Shown piece by piece: positions 1 to 9,495 of a DNA stretch of 64,000 bases. This stretch comes from Streptomyces pluripotens (lineage in GTDB: Bacteria; Actinomycetota; Actinomycetes; Streptomycetales; Streptomycetaceae): contig NZ_CP021080.1 in NCBI RefSeq assembly GCF_000802245.2, forward strand, positions 2,294,001 to 2,358,000. Direction: 5' to 3'. Made by a program: the position numbers and the translations under genes. Position 1 is the stretch's first letter, and each line of letters begins with the position of its first letter. A model generated the notes under the pieces. The model ran no database searches. It had not been told where the DNA came from and saw only the letters and a list, made by a program, of their open reading frames with translations.

Positions 1-863
1 GTCTGGACATGGTCGTCGCCGCCGACGCGGTCTGGTCCGCACTGCCCGCACGGATCGATCTGCTCGCCGCGGAGCTCCAGCGCACCCGGCAGCTCGCGCA
101 CTCCGTCGGCGTGCGTCCGGGCGAGCACCCGGCCGGTGACGACCTGGAACGGATCACCCGCACACTGACCCGGCTGCGGCAGGACGTCGTCTCGGATCCG
201 CTCGCCTTCTGGGTACCGGCCGAAGGCAGTTCGGCCCCCGGAGGCGGCCGTCCGGACACCACGGTGTACGACCGTGAGGCGCGCGCCCTGGAGGACGCAC
301 GGCGGGAGATCGAAGCCGTACTGACGGTCCGCCAGGACGCGGAGGCACGGCTGATCCGGCTGCGGGACGTGCTCTCCCGCGCGGACCGCACGCTCGCCGA
401 GGCCCGCACCGCACGCGGCGAGGTGTTGGCGAAGATCGCCGCTACCGAGGTACCGGTGGTCAGCGGCCCACCCACCGCGCTGCAGGAGCAACTGGCGACG
501 GCGGCCGAGTACCGGCGGCAGGCGCGGTGGCACCGCCTCTCCCCGCTCCTGGAATCCCTCGAACGGAAAGCGGAGGACGAACTGTTGCGGGCCCGTGAGT
601 CGCTGACCGCGGTCACCGCACCACTCGCGGTCCGCGCCGAACTGCGCGGCCGGCTGGACGCCTACAAGGCGAAGGTCGCCCGGCACGGTCTGGCCGAGGA
701 CCCGGTGCTGGTCGAGCGGTACGACGCGGCCCGGCGGATGCTGTGGAGCGCGCCCTGCGACCTGCGTGTGGCGGAACAGGCCGTGCTGCGCTACCAGCAG
801 GCAGCAGTCGAACTGCTCGGCGGCCCCGGCATGCCGGAGGGCCCTGAGGGGGGCCAGTCATGA
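1..863 (+). CDS. GlnX-like coiled-coil protein, 5'-truncated
   Basis: The reading frame is open to the first base, so the Met at position 9 is probably internal and the gene begins outside the window. The visible 286 or so residues are soluble, rich in Glu, Arg, Ala and Leu, with long heptad-like stretches that predict coiled coil; there is no membrane segment in this part. The stop overlaps the start of the PknG-like kinase gene (ATGA), indicating translational coupling. In mycobacteria PknG is encoded with GlnH and the membrane coiled-coil protein GlnX, which senses amino acids with GlnH; position and composition suggest this is the cytoplasmic C-terminal part of a GlnX equivalent. That identity is an inference from context and not from a motif. 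Confidence 0.7.
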   Translation, partial: LDMVVAADAVWSALPARIDLLAAELQRTRQLAHSVGVRPGEHPAGDDLERITRTLTRLRQDVVSDPLAFWVPAEGSSAPGGGRPDTTVYDREARALEDARREIEAVLTVRQDAEARLIRLRDVLSRADRTLAEARTARGEVLAKIAATEVPVVSGPPTALQEQLATAAEYRRQARWHRLSPLLESLERKAEDELLRARESLTAVTAPLAVRAELRGRLDAYKAKVARHGLAEDPVLVERYDAARRMLWSAPCDLRVAEQAVLRYQQAAVELLGGPGMPEGPEGGQS

Positions 864-3325
864 GTCAGCCGGGGCAGGAGTGCCAGCGGCCGGGGTGCGA
901 GGGCCGTTACGAGGACGTCGGCGGCGGTGAGCTGTACTGCGACGCCTGCGGCCTGGCACCCGTGGTCTCGGCGACCGGGATGGTCGGCTCGCCGCCCACC
1001 GGAATGACCAGGGGCTCCGCGCAGAGCGGTAGTTCCGGCAGTTCCCGTACGGCCTCCCAGTCGTCGAAGTCGCGCCGCTCGGTGTCCGGGCGTCTCTCCC
1101 GCTCGCTGTCGGGCAGGTCCAGCGGCCGATCGGTGTCGGTGCGCAGCTCCGGTTCGTCGTCGAGCACGTCGGCACGCGGTCGACTGGGCGCCGGGCTGGT
1201 GAGCGTGCCGCAGGTTCCGCGGCCCGACCCCCGCGCGATGGTGCTGGAGAACCCGGAGGTGCTTGAGCGGAAGCGGTTCTGCTCACGGGCCGACTGCGGG
1301 GCACCGGTCGGCCGGGCCCGCGGTGAGCGGCCGGGGCGCACGGAAGGTTTCTGCACCAAGTGCGGGCACCCCTACTCCTTCGTGCCCAAGCTGAGGGCTG
1401 GGGACATCGTGCACGGCCAGTACGAGGTCGCAGGCTGCCTCGCGCACGGCGGACTCGGCTGGATCTACCTCGCCGTGGACCGGGCCGTCGCCGACCGGTG
1501 GGTGGTACTCAAGGGCCTGCTGGACACCGGGGACCAGGACGCGATGGCGGCGGCCATCTCCGAGCGGCGCTTCCTGGCGGAGATAGAGCACGCCAACATC
1601 GTGCGGATCTACAACTTCGTGGAGCACCTCGACCAGCGCACCGGCTCCCTCGACGGCTACATCGTCATGGAGTACGTGGGCGGCAAGTCACTCAAGGAGA
1701 TCGCCAACGCCCGCCGCACTCCCGACGGCCGGCGCGATCCGCTGCCGGTGGAGCAGGCCTGCGCGTACGGCATCGAGGCGCTGGAGGCGCTGGGCCATCT
1801 GCACAGCCGCAACCTGCTGTACTGCGACTTCAAGGTCGACAACGCCATCCAGACCGAGGACCAGCTCAAACTGATCGACATGGGCGCGGTGCGCCGCGTG
1901 GACGACGACGAGTCGGCGATCTACGGCACGATCGGCTACCAGGCACCGGAGGTCGCCGAGACCGGCCCGTCGGTGGCCAGCGACCTGTACACGGTGGCCC
2001 GGACGCTCGCGGTACTCACCTTCGACTTCCAGGGGTACACAAACCTCTACGCGGACTCCTTGCCCGACCCGGACACGATCGAGGTCTTCCGCCGCTACGA
2101 GTCCTTCTACCGGCTCCTGGTGCGTGCCACCGACCCCGACCCGGCCCGCCGGTTCGCCTCCGCGCAGGAGATGTCCGAGCAGCTGACCGGCGTGCTGCGT
2201 GAGGTCGTCGCGCTGCAGACCGGGCAGGCGCGGCCGGCCCTGTCGACGCTGTTCGGGCCCGAGATCAAGGTCACGGACACGGAGTTGTTCCCGCACCTGA
2301 GCGAGGACGTGTCCCGGCTGGGGTCACGGGCGGCGCGCGGTGCGAAACGACAACCGGTCGCCCCCTCCAGCCCGTCGGCCCTCGTCAGGCCCGTGGACGT
2401 CCGGGCCGCCGCCCTCGCCCTGCCGGTGCCGCTGGTCGACCCGGACGACCCCAACGCCGGTTTCCTGGCGGGCCTGATGGCCGCCGCGCCGGCCGAGCTG
2501 ATCAGCGCGCTGGATGCGGCGCCCACGCCGACCGTGGAAACCCGACTGCGGCAGGTCCGCGCCCGGCTGGAGAGGGGCGACCACCAGGGCGCGCTGATGG
2601 GCCTGGGCAAGCTGGACGAGGAGCGGCCCGACGACTGGCGGGTGGTGTGGTACCGGGGCGTGAGCGCCCTGGTCACCGGCGACCTCGAAGGTGCCGCGCT
2701 CGCCTTCGATGCGATCTACGACGCTTTCCCCGGCGAGGCCGCGCCCAAGCTCGCGCTCGGCCTGTGCGCGGAGGTGCTGGGCCAGTTGGACAACGCCGCC
2801 GAGTACTACTACCTGGTGTGGGCGACCGACCCGAGTCATGTGAGCGCGGCCTTCGGACTCGCCCGGGTGGAGCTCGCGGCCGGGGACCGGCGCGGCGCCG
2901 TCAAGACGCTGGAGTCGGTGCCGGAATCCTCCATCCACTACACGGCCGCCCGCATCGCCGCCGTCCGGGCCCGGATCAAACAGCGCACGGCGCCCCCCGG
3001 TGACGTACCGTTCCTTGACGACCTGACGGCCGCCGCCGGACAGGTCGAGGCGCTGCAGGCATACGGTCTGGACCCAGCACGGCGCGCACAGTTGTCGGCG
3101 GAGGTTCTCGGCTGTGCACTGGACTGGGTACTGTCCGTGGGCCAGAGCACCACTCCGCCTGCCGCTGGTGGACAGGTGCTGCTGGGCAGCGGTCTGGACG
3201 AGCGGGGCCTCCGGTTCGGCCTGGAACGTGCCTACCGCACGCTGGCCCGGCTGGCACCGGGCGGCGAGGAGAGGATCGAACTGGTGGAACGGGCCAACCG
3301 TTACCGCCCCCGGACGTGGGTGTAG
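860..3325 (+). CDS. pknG: PknG-like serine/threonine protein kinase with zinc ribbon and TPR domain
   Basis: An 821-residue soluble kinase. Two cysteine pairs sit near the N-terminus (Cys8, 13, 27, 30) and a second four-cysteine set lies just before the kinase domain (Cys141, 146, 165, 168), as in the rubredoxin-like part of PknG. Residues 50-106 are a Ser/Arg-rich linker. The kinase domain runs from about 185 to 450: VLK lysine at 218, catalytic loop YCDFKVDN around 321-328 and a DMG in place of DFG at 340-342, both typical of PknG. The C-terminal half (about 540-820) is Ala/Leu-rich helical repeat, matching the TPR domain of PknG. In mycobacteria PknG phosphorylates the FHA protein GarA/OdhI and controls 2-oxoglutarate flux. 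Here an FHA protein is the fifth gene of the same operon. The start at 860 overlaps the previous stop. Confidence 0.93.
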   Translation: MSQPGQECQRPGCEGRYEDVGGGELYCDACGLAPVVSATGMVGSPPTGMTRGSAQSGSSGSSRTASQSSKSRRSVSGRLSRSLSGRSSGRSVSVRSSGSSSSTSARGRLGAGLVSVPQVPRPDPRAMVLENPEVLERKRFCSRADCGAPVGRARGERPGRTEGFCTKCGHPYSFVPKLRAGDIVHGQYEVAGCLAHGGLGWIYLAVDRAVADRWVVLKGLLDTGDQDAMAAAISERRFLAEIEHANIVRIYNFVEHLDQRTGSLDGYIVMEYVGGKSLKEIANARRTPDGRRDPLPVEQACAYGIEALEALGHLHSRNLLYCDFKVDNAIQTEDQLKLIDMGAVRRVDDDESAIYGTIGYQAPEVAETGPSVASDLYTVARTLAVLTFDFQGYTNLYADSLPDPDTIEVFRRYESFYRLLVRATDPDPARRFASAQEMSEQLTGVLREVVALQTGQARPALSTLFGPEIKVTDTELFPHLSEDVSRLGSRAARGAKRQPVAPSSPSALVRPVDVRAAALALPVPLVDPDDPNAGFLAGLMAAAPAELISALDAAPTPTVETRLRQVRARLERGDHQGALMGLGKLDEERPDDWRVVWYRGVSALVTGDLEGAALAFDAIYDAFPGEAAPKLALGLCAEVLGQLDNAAEYYYLVWATDPSHVSAAFGLARVELAAGDRRGAVKTLESVPESSIHYTAARIAAVRARIKQRTAPPGDVPFLDDLTAAAGQVEALQAYGLDPARRAQLSAEVLGCALDWVLSVGQSTTPPAAGGQVLLGSGLDERGLRFGLERAYRTLARLAPGGEERIELVERANRYRPRTWV

Positions 3326-3328
3326 TTG

Positions 3329-4621
3329 ATGTCGCAGATGCCCCAGCAGGCCGCACTGAAGAAGTGCCCGAGCTGCGCTGAGCCCGTCGAACCAGGCGAT
3401 CTCTTCTGCGGAGCGTGCGGATACGACCTTTCGGTGGTACCCGCTCCGCCGCAGGACCATCCGACGCTCGCCATGACCGGTTCCCCCGGAGACGGCACGG
3501 ACCGGCCCACGTCAGAACCGGCCGACCGGTCCGGCCCCGGCTCCGGTGGCCCTCCCCTGCCCGGGCACGAGGCCGGTGCACCCGGCCGGGAGCGGCCCGC
3601 GGGCTCCGGGGTGCGCTTCGACCGGCCGGCGGATCTCGACGAGTACCCGCTGCAAGCGCCGGACCCGCGCCCCGCCGCCGGCTCCGGTGCCGGTCCGGCC
3701 GCCCCGCAGCAGATGTGCGTGGCCTGTTGTGCGGGGCGGGTGGACAGCGACGGGTACTGCGAGAACTGCGGGCACGCCCAGCCACGCGAACGCGACCACC
3801 TGGAGCGGGAGTCGGGCCCGGTCGCCGCCGTCAGCGACCGGGGCCTGCGCCATCACCGCAACGAGGACGCCTTCACCGTCGGCCACACCACGCTCGCCGA
3901 CGGTACACCCGCCGCCCTCGCGGTCGTCTGCGACGGCGTCTCGTCGGCCACCCGCCCCGACGACGCCTCCCTGGCGGCGGCTCGGACGGCCGGTGACTCA
4001 CTGCTGGCGGCCCTGCCGCACGGCACCCACCCGCAGCAGGCCATGCACGAGGCGATCGTCAGCGCAGCACAGGCCGTCAACGCACTGGCCGAGGAACCCG
4101 CCACGGCCCGCGACCACCTCCCGCACCAGAACGCCCCGGCCTGCACCTTCGTCGGCGCGGTGGTCGCTTCCGGGCTGCTGGTCGTCGGCTGGGTCGGCGA
4201 CAGCCGGGTCTACTGGGTGCCGGACGACCGCGGTGCGCCGCCCGCCCGACTGACCGAGGACGACTCCTGGGCCGCACAGATGGTCGCCGCCGGGCTGATG
4301 GGCGAGGCCGAGGCGTACGCCGACGAACGCGCCCACGCGATCACCGGCTGGCTCGGCGCGGATGCCTACGAGCTGGAGCCGCACACCGCTTGCTTCAAGC
4401 CGGACCGGCCCGGTGTCGTGGTGGTGTGCACAGACGGGCTGTGGAACTACGCCGAAACGGCCGAGGAGATGTCCGAGGCGGTCCCGCCGGACGCTGCGGC
4501 ACGCCCGCTGCACTGCGCCCGGGTACTGGTCGGCCACGCCCTGGACGGCGGGGGCCACGACAACGTAACAGTGGCGGTCCTGCCGTTCCCGGCGCCGCCT
4601 CAGGGGGCAGGATCGGCCTGA
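3329..4621 (+). CDS. PP2C-family protein phosphatase with N-terminal zinc ribbons
   Basis: A 430-residue PPM-type Ser/Thr phosphatase. A zinc ribbon opens the protein (CPSC then CGAC within residues 13-30), a Pro/Gly-rich linker follows, then a second cysteine cluster (CVACC, CENC) and the catalytic domain. Metal-binding and core motifs are visible: RNEDAF, VCDGVSS, GWVGDSRVYW, TDGLWNY and GHDNVTV, which supply the acidic residues that bind two Mg/Mn ions. ATG at 3329 was chosen over a TTG three bases upstream. The gene follows the kinase by three bases, so kinase and opposing phosphatase are made together; the kinase, the VWA protein or the FHA protein are the obvious substrates (inference). 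Confidence 0.92.
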   Translation: MSQMPQQAALKKCPSCAEPVEPGDLFCGACGYDLSVVPAPPQDHPTLAMTGSPGDGTDRPTSEPADRSGPGSGGPPLPGHEAGAPGRERPAGSGVRFDRPADLDEYPLQAPDPRPAAGSGAGPAAPQQMCVACCAGRVDSDGYCENCGHAQPRERDHLERESGPVAAVSDRGLRHHRNEDAFTVGHTTLADGTPAALAVVCDGVSSATRPDDASLAAARTAGDSLLAALPHGTHPQQAMHEAIVSAAQAVNALAEEPATARDHLPHQNAPACTFVGAVVASGLLVVGWVGDSRVYWVPDDRGAPPARLTEDDSWAAQMVAAGLMGEAEAYADERAHAITGWLGADAYELEPHTACFKPDRPGVVVVCTDGLWNYAETAEEMSEAVPPDAAARPLHCARVLVGHALDGGGHDNVTVAVLPFPAPPQGAGSA

Positions 4622-4736
4622 GGCCGAAAAGGAACGCCGTCACACAGCGGGGAGGCCTCGGCGGACCGGAGGGGACCGGGCCGTCCACACGCAACGCCTC
4701 GCGTCAGCGGGGTGCCGGAGGGGGATGCGATCAAGC

Positions 4737-6080
4737 ATGGCCAATTTCGCGAAGTCGACCGTGCCGCAGTTCTCGGTGGAGGTCTACCAGAACGAGTACC
4801 TGCCGCAGGGCGGCCACGAGGTCAACACCATCGTCACGGTGACGGCGACGGGCGGCGGCACCATCGGCAGCTCGGTCACCGCCCCCTTCTATCCGACCGG
4901 GCAGCGGCCCTCCGCCGCCGTGGCCCTCATGGTCGACTGCTCGGGCTCCATGGACTACCCGCCGACCAAGATGCGCAATGCCCGCGACGCCACCGCCGCC
5001 GCCATCGACACCCTGCGTGACGGCACCCACTTCGCGGTGATCGGCGGCACGCACATGGCCAAGGAGGTGTACCCGGGCGGCGGGCGACTCGCGGTCGCCG
5101 ACGCCACCACCCGTGCACAGGCCAAACAGGCACTGCGCCGGCTGAGCGCGGGCGGCGGTACGGCCATCGGTACCTGGCTGCGCCTCGCCGACCGGCTGCT
5201 GTCCTCGGCGGACGTCACCATCCGGCACGGCGTCCTGCTCACCGACGGCCGCAACGAACACGAGTCACCGGAGGACCTGAGGGAAGCGCTGGGTGCGTGC
5301 GCCGGACGGCTCACCTGTGACGCACGAGGCGTGGGCACCGACTGGGAAGTGAAAGAAGTCACAGGTATCGCCTCCGCGCTGCTCGGCACCGCCGATATCG
5401 TCGCCGACCCGTCGGGCCTGGCCACCGACTTCACCCAGATGATGGAGACGGTGATGGGCAAAGAGGTCGCCGACGTCGCCCTGCGGATCTGGACGCCGGT
5501 CGGCGCGTCCCTCAGATTCGTCAAGCAAGTCGCTCCCACCGTCGAGGACTTGACTGCTCGGCGCACCGAGGCAGGGCCCCGAGCCGGGGACTACCCCACC
5601 GGATCCTGGGGCGACGAGTCCCGCGACTACCACGTGTGCGTGGAGGTTCCACCGGCTGGCCTCGGCCAGGAGATGCTCGCCGCCAGGGTCTCCCTGATCG
5701 TGCCCCAACCGGACGGAAGTGCACAAAGCCTCGGCGCGCAGGGGCTCGTACGGGCCGTCTGGACCGACGACATGACCGCGTCCACCTCGATCAATCCGCA
5801 GGTCGCCCACTACACCGGGCAGGCCGAACTCGCACAAGCCATCCAGCAAGGCCTCGAACTCCGTAAATCGGGTGATTTCGACGGCGCAACGGCCAAACTG
5901 GGGCGGGCAGTTCAGCTCGCGAGTGCCTCGGGGAACGCGGATACTGCGAAACTGCTTGCGAAGGTGGTGGACGTGGTCGATGCCGCGACAGGTACTGTGC
6001 GGTTGAAGACGAAGGTCGCCGAGGCCGATGAGATGACTCTCGAGACCCGGTCCACAAAGACTGTTCGTGTAAAGAAGTGA
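4737..6080 (+). CDS. von Willebrand factor A domain protein
   Basis: A 447-residue protein with a VWA domain from about residue 58. The metal-ion-dependent adhesion site is intact: D67-C-S69-G-S71, a GGTAIG threonine loop and LLTDGRNEH aspartate. The flanking beta-rich N-terminus and a helical C-terminal tail of about 110 residues complete it. No signal peptide or membrane segment is present, so it acts in the cytoplasm, probably as a metal-dependent protein-binding scaffold for the kinase-phosphatase pair. The start is uncertain: an ATG at 4725 lies four bases after GGAGGGGG, while the ATG at 4737 begins MANF, which fits relatives better. A 115-base gap with no obvious terminator separates it from the phosphatase gene. 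Confidence 0.88.
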   Translation: MANFAKSTVPQFSVEVYQNEYLPQGGHEVNTIVTVTATGGGTIGSSVTAPFYPTGQRPSAAVALMVDCSGSMDYPPTKMRNARDATAAAIDTLRDGTHFAVIGGTHMAKEVYPGGGRLAVADATTRAQAKQALRRLSAGGGTAIGTWLRLADRLLSSADVTIRHGVLLTDGRNEHESPEDLREALGACAGRLTCDARGVGTDWEVKEVTGIASALLGTADIVADPSGLATDFTQMMETVMGKEVADVALRIWTPVGASLRFVKQVAPTVEDLTARRTEAGPRAGDYPTGSWGDESRDYHVCVEVPPAGLGQEMLAARVSLIVPQPDGSAQSLGAQGLVRAVWTDDMTASTSINPQVAHYTGQAELAQAIQQGLELRKSGDFDGATAKLGRAVQLASASGNADTAKLLAKVVDVVDAATGTVRLKTKVAEADEMTLETRSTKTVRVKK

Positions 6081-6139
6081 CGCTGCCGCACGGCAGCGCG
6101 ATATCCAGCCGGACCCTTAGCAGGAGGGGAAGCACCGAC

Positions 6140-7786
6140 ATGCCGACCTGCCCGAACGGACACCAGTCGGGTTCCGACGACTGGTGCGAGGTCTGCGGTC
6201 ACCGCATGGCCGGTGCCGTACCTCCGCCGCCCCCGCCCGCCGGCGGCTACGGCTTCCCACCGCCCACCGGCCAGAGCCGTCCCGGCAGCCAGGCCGGTGG
6301 GGGACATCCGCACCCGTCCGGTACGCCCGGCTCGGAGCCGGAGCTGTGCCCGCAGTGCCGCACGCCCCGCGAGGGCGGTGCGCCCTTCTGCGAGGAGTGC
6401 CGGTGGAACTTCCTGACCAACACGGCCACCTCGTACACCCCGGCCGCCCCCACACGACAGGCCCGCTTCCAGCCGCCGAGCGCGACGTACGGCAGCGGTG
6501 ACGGATACGAGTACCGGGACTCACGGCCCTCGCAGATAAACCGGCCCGCCGAGCCGATACCGTCCTTCGGTAGCGAGCCTTCCGGCCCGATGCCGTTCGG
6601 CGGCGACCGCGGTCGGTCCGGCCCGCCGACCTCGCCCGGCCCCTCGGGACCCGACGGCCCCACCGCCCCGCCCGCCTTCGGCGGTGAACGGCGTCCGTCC
6701 GGCCCGCCGCGGGACTTCGGCGGCAGCCAGGTGGCAGGCCGGGTGCCCGGCCAGGGCCCGGCTTCCGACGGGCTCTCCGGTTTCGGGGGGTCCCAGCCGC
6801 AGGGCGCCGGCGGCCCGTCCGGCTCGCCGTTCTTCGGCGGTGGCCAACGGCAGGGGCAGGGGCAGGGGCAGGGACAGCGACCCGACGGCTCCTCCGGTCC
6901 GCCGCCCTTCAGCCGTGAGCCGTCCGCCCCCGATGGCCCCACGCCACCCGGTCCGTCCCGGGGTCCCGGCGCGCCCGGCCCCTCGGGATTCGGCGTGGAC
7001 CCGTCCCGCCCGGTACCGCCGTCCGCCCCTTCCTCGTCAGCCGGCCGGCCCCCGGGACCGGGGGCCGGCCCCGGGGGCGCCCCTCAGGCGTTCCAGTCCG
7101 CGCCGTCCGCTCCGCCCGCCTTCCCGCAGGAGACCGGTCGGCCCCCGGTCGGCGGCCCCCCTGGTGGTTCGCCCTTCGGCGGTCCGTCCGCCGGTGGCCC
7201 GTCCTTCGGCGGCGGTGAAGACGACTGGGTGATCTCCCCTCCGACATCCGCCGGTCCGTCGGGAGGACCCGGCAGCCCGGACGGTGGCCGACCCGGCGGC
7301 CAGGGCGGCGGATACGGCTACCCGCCGCCCGGCGGCCTGCAGGGCCCGTCCGGCCCCGGCTTCCCGCAGCCGTCGCAGCAGGCCACCTGGACCGCGACCA
7401 TCGGCCCGGACCGCGAGTACTTCATGGCGATGATGCAGCGCTCCGGGCCCGAGGCCGCGGGCTTGAATTTGCCCGCGTACTCGCCCGAACAGCAGCGCAC
7501 GCTCGCCGGCAACCAGATCACCATCGGCCGGCGCCGACACTCCACCGGTGACACGCCCGACATCGACCTGGCGGTGCCCCCGGAGGACCCCGGTGTCTCG
7601 CACCAGCACGCGGTACTGGTCCAGCAGCCGGACGGCAGCTGGGCGATCGTCGACCAGAACTCGACGAACGGCACCACGGTGAACGGCGCGGAGGAACCGA
7701 TCCAGCCCTTCGTGCCGGTTCCGCTCCAGGACGGTGACCGGGTACACGTGGGCGCCTGGACCACGATCACGATCCGCAGGGCCTAG
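6140..7786 (+). CDS. Zinc-ribbon, Pro/Gly-rich FHA-domain protein
   Basis: A 548-residue protein with three parts. The N-terminus carries two CxxC pairs (CPNG..CEVCG and CPQC..CEEC). About residues 100-400 are a low-complexity Pro/Gly/Ser linker, including a short QGQ run. The last 120 residues form a forkhead-associated domain with the phosphothreonine-binding signature: GRRRHS, VSHQHAVL and NSTNGTTVNG. FHA domains read phosphothreonine, so this is the likely client of the PknG-like kinase, comparable in role to GarA/OdhI though much longer. ATG 6140 follows AGGAGGGG by about ten bases; an upstream GTG at 6077 overlaps the VWA stop but lacks a ribosome site. Its stop codon interlocks with the stop of the convergent methyltransferase gene. 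Confidence 0.9.
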   Translation: MPTCPNGHQSGSDDWCEVCGHRMAGAVPPPPPPAGGYGFPPPTGQSRPGSQAGGGHPHPSGTPGSEPELCPQCRTPREGGAPFCEECRWNFLTNTATSYTPAAPTRQARFQPPSATYGSGDGYEYRDSRPSQINRPAEPIPSFGSEPSGPMPFGGDRGRSGPPTSPGPSGPDGPTAPPAFGGERRPSGPPRDFGGSQVAGRVPGQGPASDGLSGFGGSQPQGAGGPSGSPFFGGGQRQGQGQGQGQRPDGSSGPPPFSREPSAPDGPTPPGPSRGPGAPGPSGFGVDPSRPVPPSAPSSSAGRPPGPGAGPGGAPQAFQSAPSAPPAFPQETGRPPVGGPPGGSPFGGPSAGGPSFGGGEDDWVISPPTSAGPSGGPGSPDGGRPGGQGGGYGYPPPGGLQGPSGPGFPQPSQQATWTATIGPDREYFMAMMQRSGPEAAGLNLPAYSPEQQRTLAGNQITIGRRRHSTGDTPDIDLAVPPEDPGVSHQHAVLVQQPDGSWAIVDQNSTNGTTVNGAEEPIQPFVPVPLQDGDRVHVGAWTTITIRRA

Positions 7787-8787
7787 GGAAGGACCGGGGA
7801 TTGCGACTGCCCGGGGAGGGGCCAGGCATATGGCCCCACCGGGTCGTCCAGCCAGGCCCAGGTGCGCTCCGGCGTGACCGTGACGCCGTACCGTTCACGG
7901 CTCGGCTCGCCCTCACGCTCCCACAGTACGTAGGCCTCCTGCGCGGTGAGCGTCCCCCGGGTGAGCGCGAGCAAGAAGCGGAACAGTTCCTGCTCGCGGG
8001 CCCGTCCCGGCAGTCCGGCCAGGGAGACTTCCTCCGGCTTCACCCGTCCCTCGCCACGCAGTGGCACGAAATAGGCGGGTGTGGGCAGGAAGTGGCCCTC
8101 GGCGCGCTCCGGGTCCCGCAGCGTGAGGGCCGCCAGACCGGTGGCCAGCGGAGTCAGGATCCGGGCGCCGGGACGGCACTGGGCGAGCCACGCGCGCGGG
8201 ACGGTCGCCAGCTCGCAGGTGGCGATGACGCGGTCGAAGGGGGCCCGTTCGGGCACCCCGCGCGCTCCGTCGCCGGTGACGACGACCGGGCGGTATCCGG
8301 CGGCAGCCAGGTGCCCACGGGCCGATTCGGCGATCTCCGGGTCCAGGTCGACGGTCGTGACGAGGTCACCGTCGCCGAGCCGGTGGGTGAGCAGGGCCGC
8401 GTTGTAGCCGGTACCGGCACCCACTTCCAGGACCCGGTCGCCGTCCGTCACGCACAGCGCGACCAGCATCCGCGCCATCAGGGAGGGCTGGCTGCTGGAG
8501 GAGAGCAGTTCCCCGTCGCGCAGCCGGGTGGCCAGCGGCACATCGGCGTAGACACCGCGCACCCAGCGTTCCCGGTCCTCCGGGTCGGCGCTCTCGCCCC
8601 AGCGGCGTTCGTAGCCGCGCCGCCCGGCGACGTAGTAGTACGGCACGAACAGATGCCGGGGTACCTCGGCGAACGCCTTCCGCCACACCGGATCCGCCGC
8701 CCAGGTGCCTTCGGCGTCGATCTCCCGCACCAAAGCCGCCCGTCCGGCTGCGGCAAGGCTTTCGATCTCCGCATCATAGGCACCCAT
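7783..8787 (-). CDS. Protein-L-isoaspartate O-methyltransferase-like SAM methyltransferase
   Basis: A 334-residue class I SAM-dependent methyltransferase. SAM motif I (LEVGAGTGYNAALL) is at about residues 120-134, preceded by the PRHLFVP and SSSSQPSLMARM segments seen in protein-isoaspartate methyltransferases, and followed by TVDLD and VTGDGARGVP. The C-terminal 110 residues extend beyond the usual ~220-residue repair enzyme, as in the longer Streptomyces relatives sometimes tied to peptide maturation. Whether it repairs isoaspartate in general or modifies a particular substrate cannot be told. It is transcribed towards the FHA gene and the two stop codons overlap (TAG at 7784-7786 against TAG on the other strand at 7785-7783), leaving no room for a terminator between them. 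Confidence 0.85.
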   Translation of the reverse strand: MGAYDAEIESLAAAGRAALVREIDAEGTWAADPVWRKAFAEVPRHLFVPYYYVAGRRGYERRWGESADPEDRERWVRGVYADVPLATRLRDGELLSSSSQPSLMARMLVALCVTDGDRVLEVGAGTGYNAALLTHRLGDGDLVTTVDLDPEIAESARGHLAAAGYRPVVVTGDGARGVPERAPFDRVIATCELATVPRAWLAQCRPGARILTPLATGLAALTLRDPERAEGHFLPTPAYFVPLRGEGRVKPEEVSLAGLPGRAREQELFRFLLALTRGTLTAQEAYVLWEREGEPSRERYGVTVTPERTWAWLDDPVGPYAWPLPGQSQSPVLP

Positions 8788-8872
8788 ATGTCAACCTTAG
8801 GGGCGTTTCGCCGCCAACAGGTGCGGTCCTGAGCCCTGGGTAGTGGGTCCCCTGGTCTGAGACCATGGACGG

Positions 8873-9277
8873 GTGAGAGAGATTCGGCGCGGCACGCTTC
8901 AGGAGCAGACCTTCTACGAGCAGGTCGGCGGGGAGGAGACCTTCCGCCGGCTCGTCCACCGTTTCTACGAGGGAGTCGCCGAGGACCCGGTTCTACGGCC
9001 GATGTACCCGGAGGAGGACCTGGGCCCGGCCGAGGAGCGGCTGACCCTGTTCCTGATCCAGTACTGGGGCGGTCCCACGACGTACAGCGAGAACCGCGGC
9101 CACCCCCGGCTGCGCATGCGGCACGCCCCCTTCACCGTGGACCGCGCGGCACACGACGCATGGCTGCGGCACATGCGGGTGGCCGTCGACGAACTGGATC
9201 TGCCCGAGGAACACGAGCGGACGCTGTGGAACTACCTGACCTACGCCGCCGCGTCGATGGTGAACACCCCGGACTGA
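8873..9277 (+). CDS. glbO: Group II truncated hemoglobin
   Basis: A 134-residue truncated 2-on-2 globin of the GlbO type. Landmarks: [11 protein letters not shown] at the N-terminus, FYEGV with the tyrosine of helix [10 protein letters not shown], the proximal histidine at 84 in RMRHAPF, and Trp97 in AWLRHM, the G8 tryptophan typical of group II. Such proteins bind oxygen or NO at haem in the cytosol and are linked to oxidative and nitrosative stress. The GTG start at 8873 is set by the conserved N-terminus. The gene stands alone, divergent from the methyltransferase with an 85-base spacer. Confidence 0.93.
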   Translation: MREIRRGTLQEQTFYEQVGGEETFRRLVHRFYEGVAEDPVLRPMYPEEDLGPAEERLTLFLIQYWGGPTTYSENRGHPRLRMRHAPFTVDRAAHDAWLRHMRVAVDELDLPEEHERTLWNYLTYAAASMVNTPD

Positions 9278-9495
9278 TCACGTCCCGCTGATACAGCCTC
9301 GCTCAAGGCCGGATTCCGGTGCCGTGCCCCGGAATCCGATCACCGTCCGGCGCAGACCGTCCCGAAAGGGGGTCGGCATGGTTTCCCCGGGCAGGCGTCC
9401 CCCGCGGTCCAAGAATCCGGACACCGGGGACGCGGGTGCACGGGCGCGAGGACGACCGGCAACGCCGGGCCCGCGTACGGCCGGAACGAGACCGC
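9278..9495. other. Intergenic, no gene seen
   Basis: Convergent spacer between the globin gene and the 225-residue unknown protein. Frames here are short and have no ribosome site or recognisable content. Confidence 0.4.

Noticed and set aside
9310..9490. Small frames after the globin gene
   Set aside because: No ribosome sites and no resemblance; convergent spacer.
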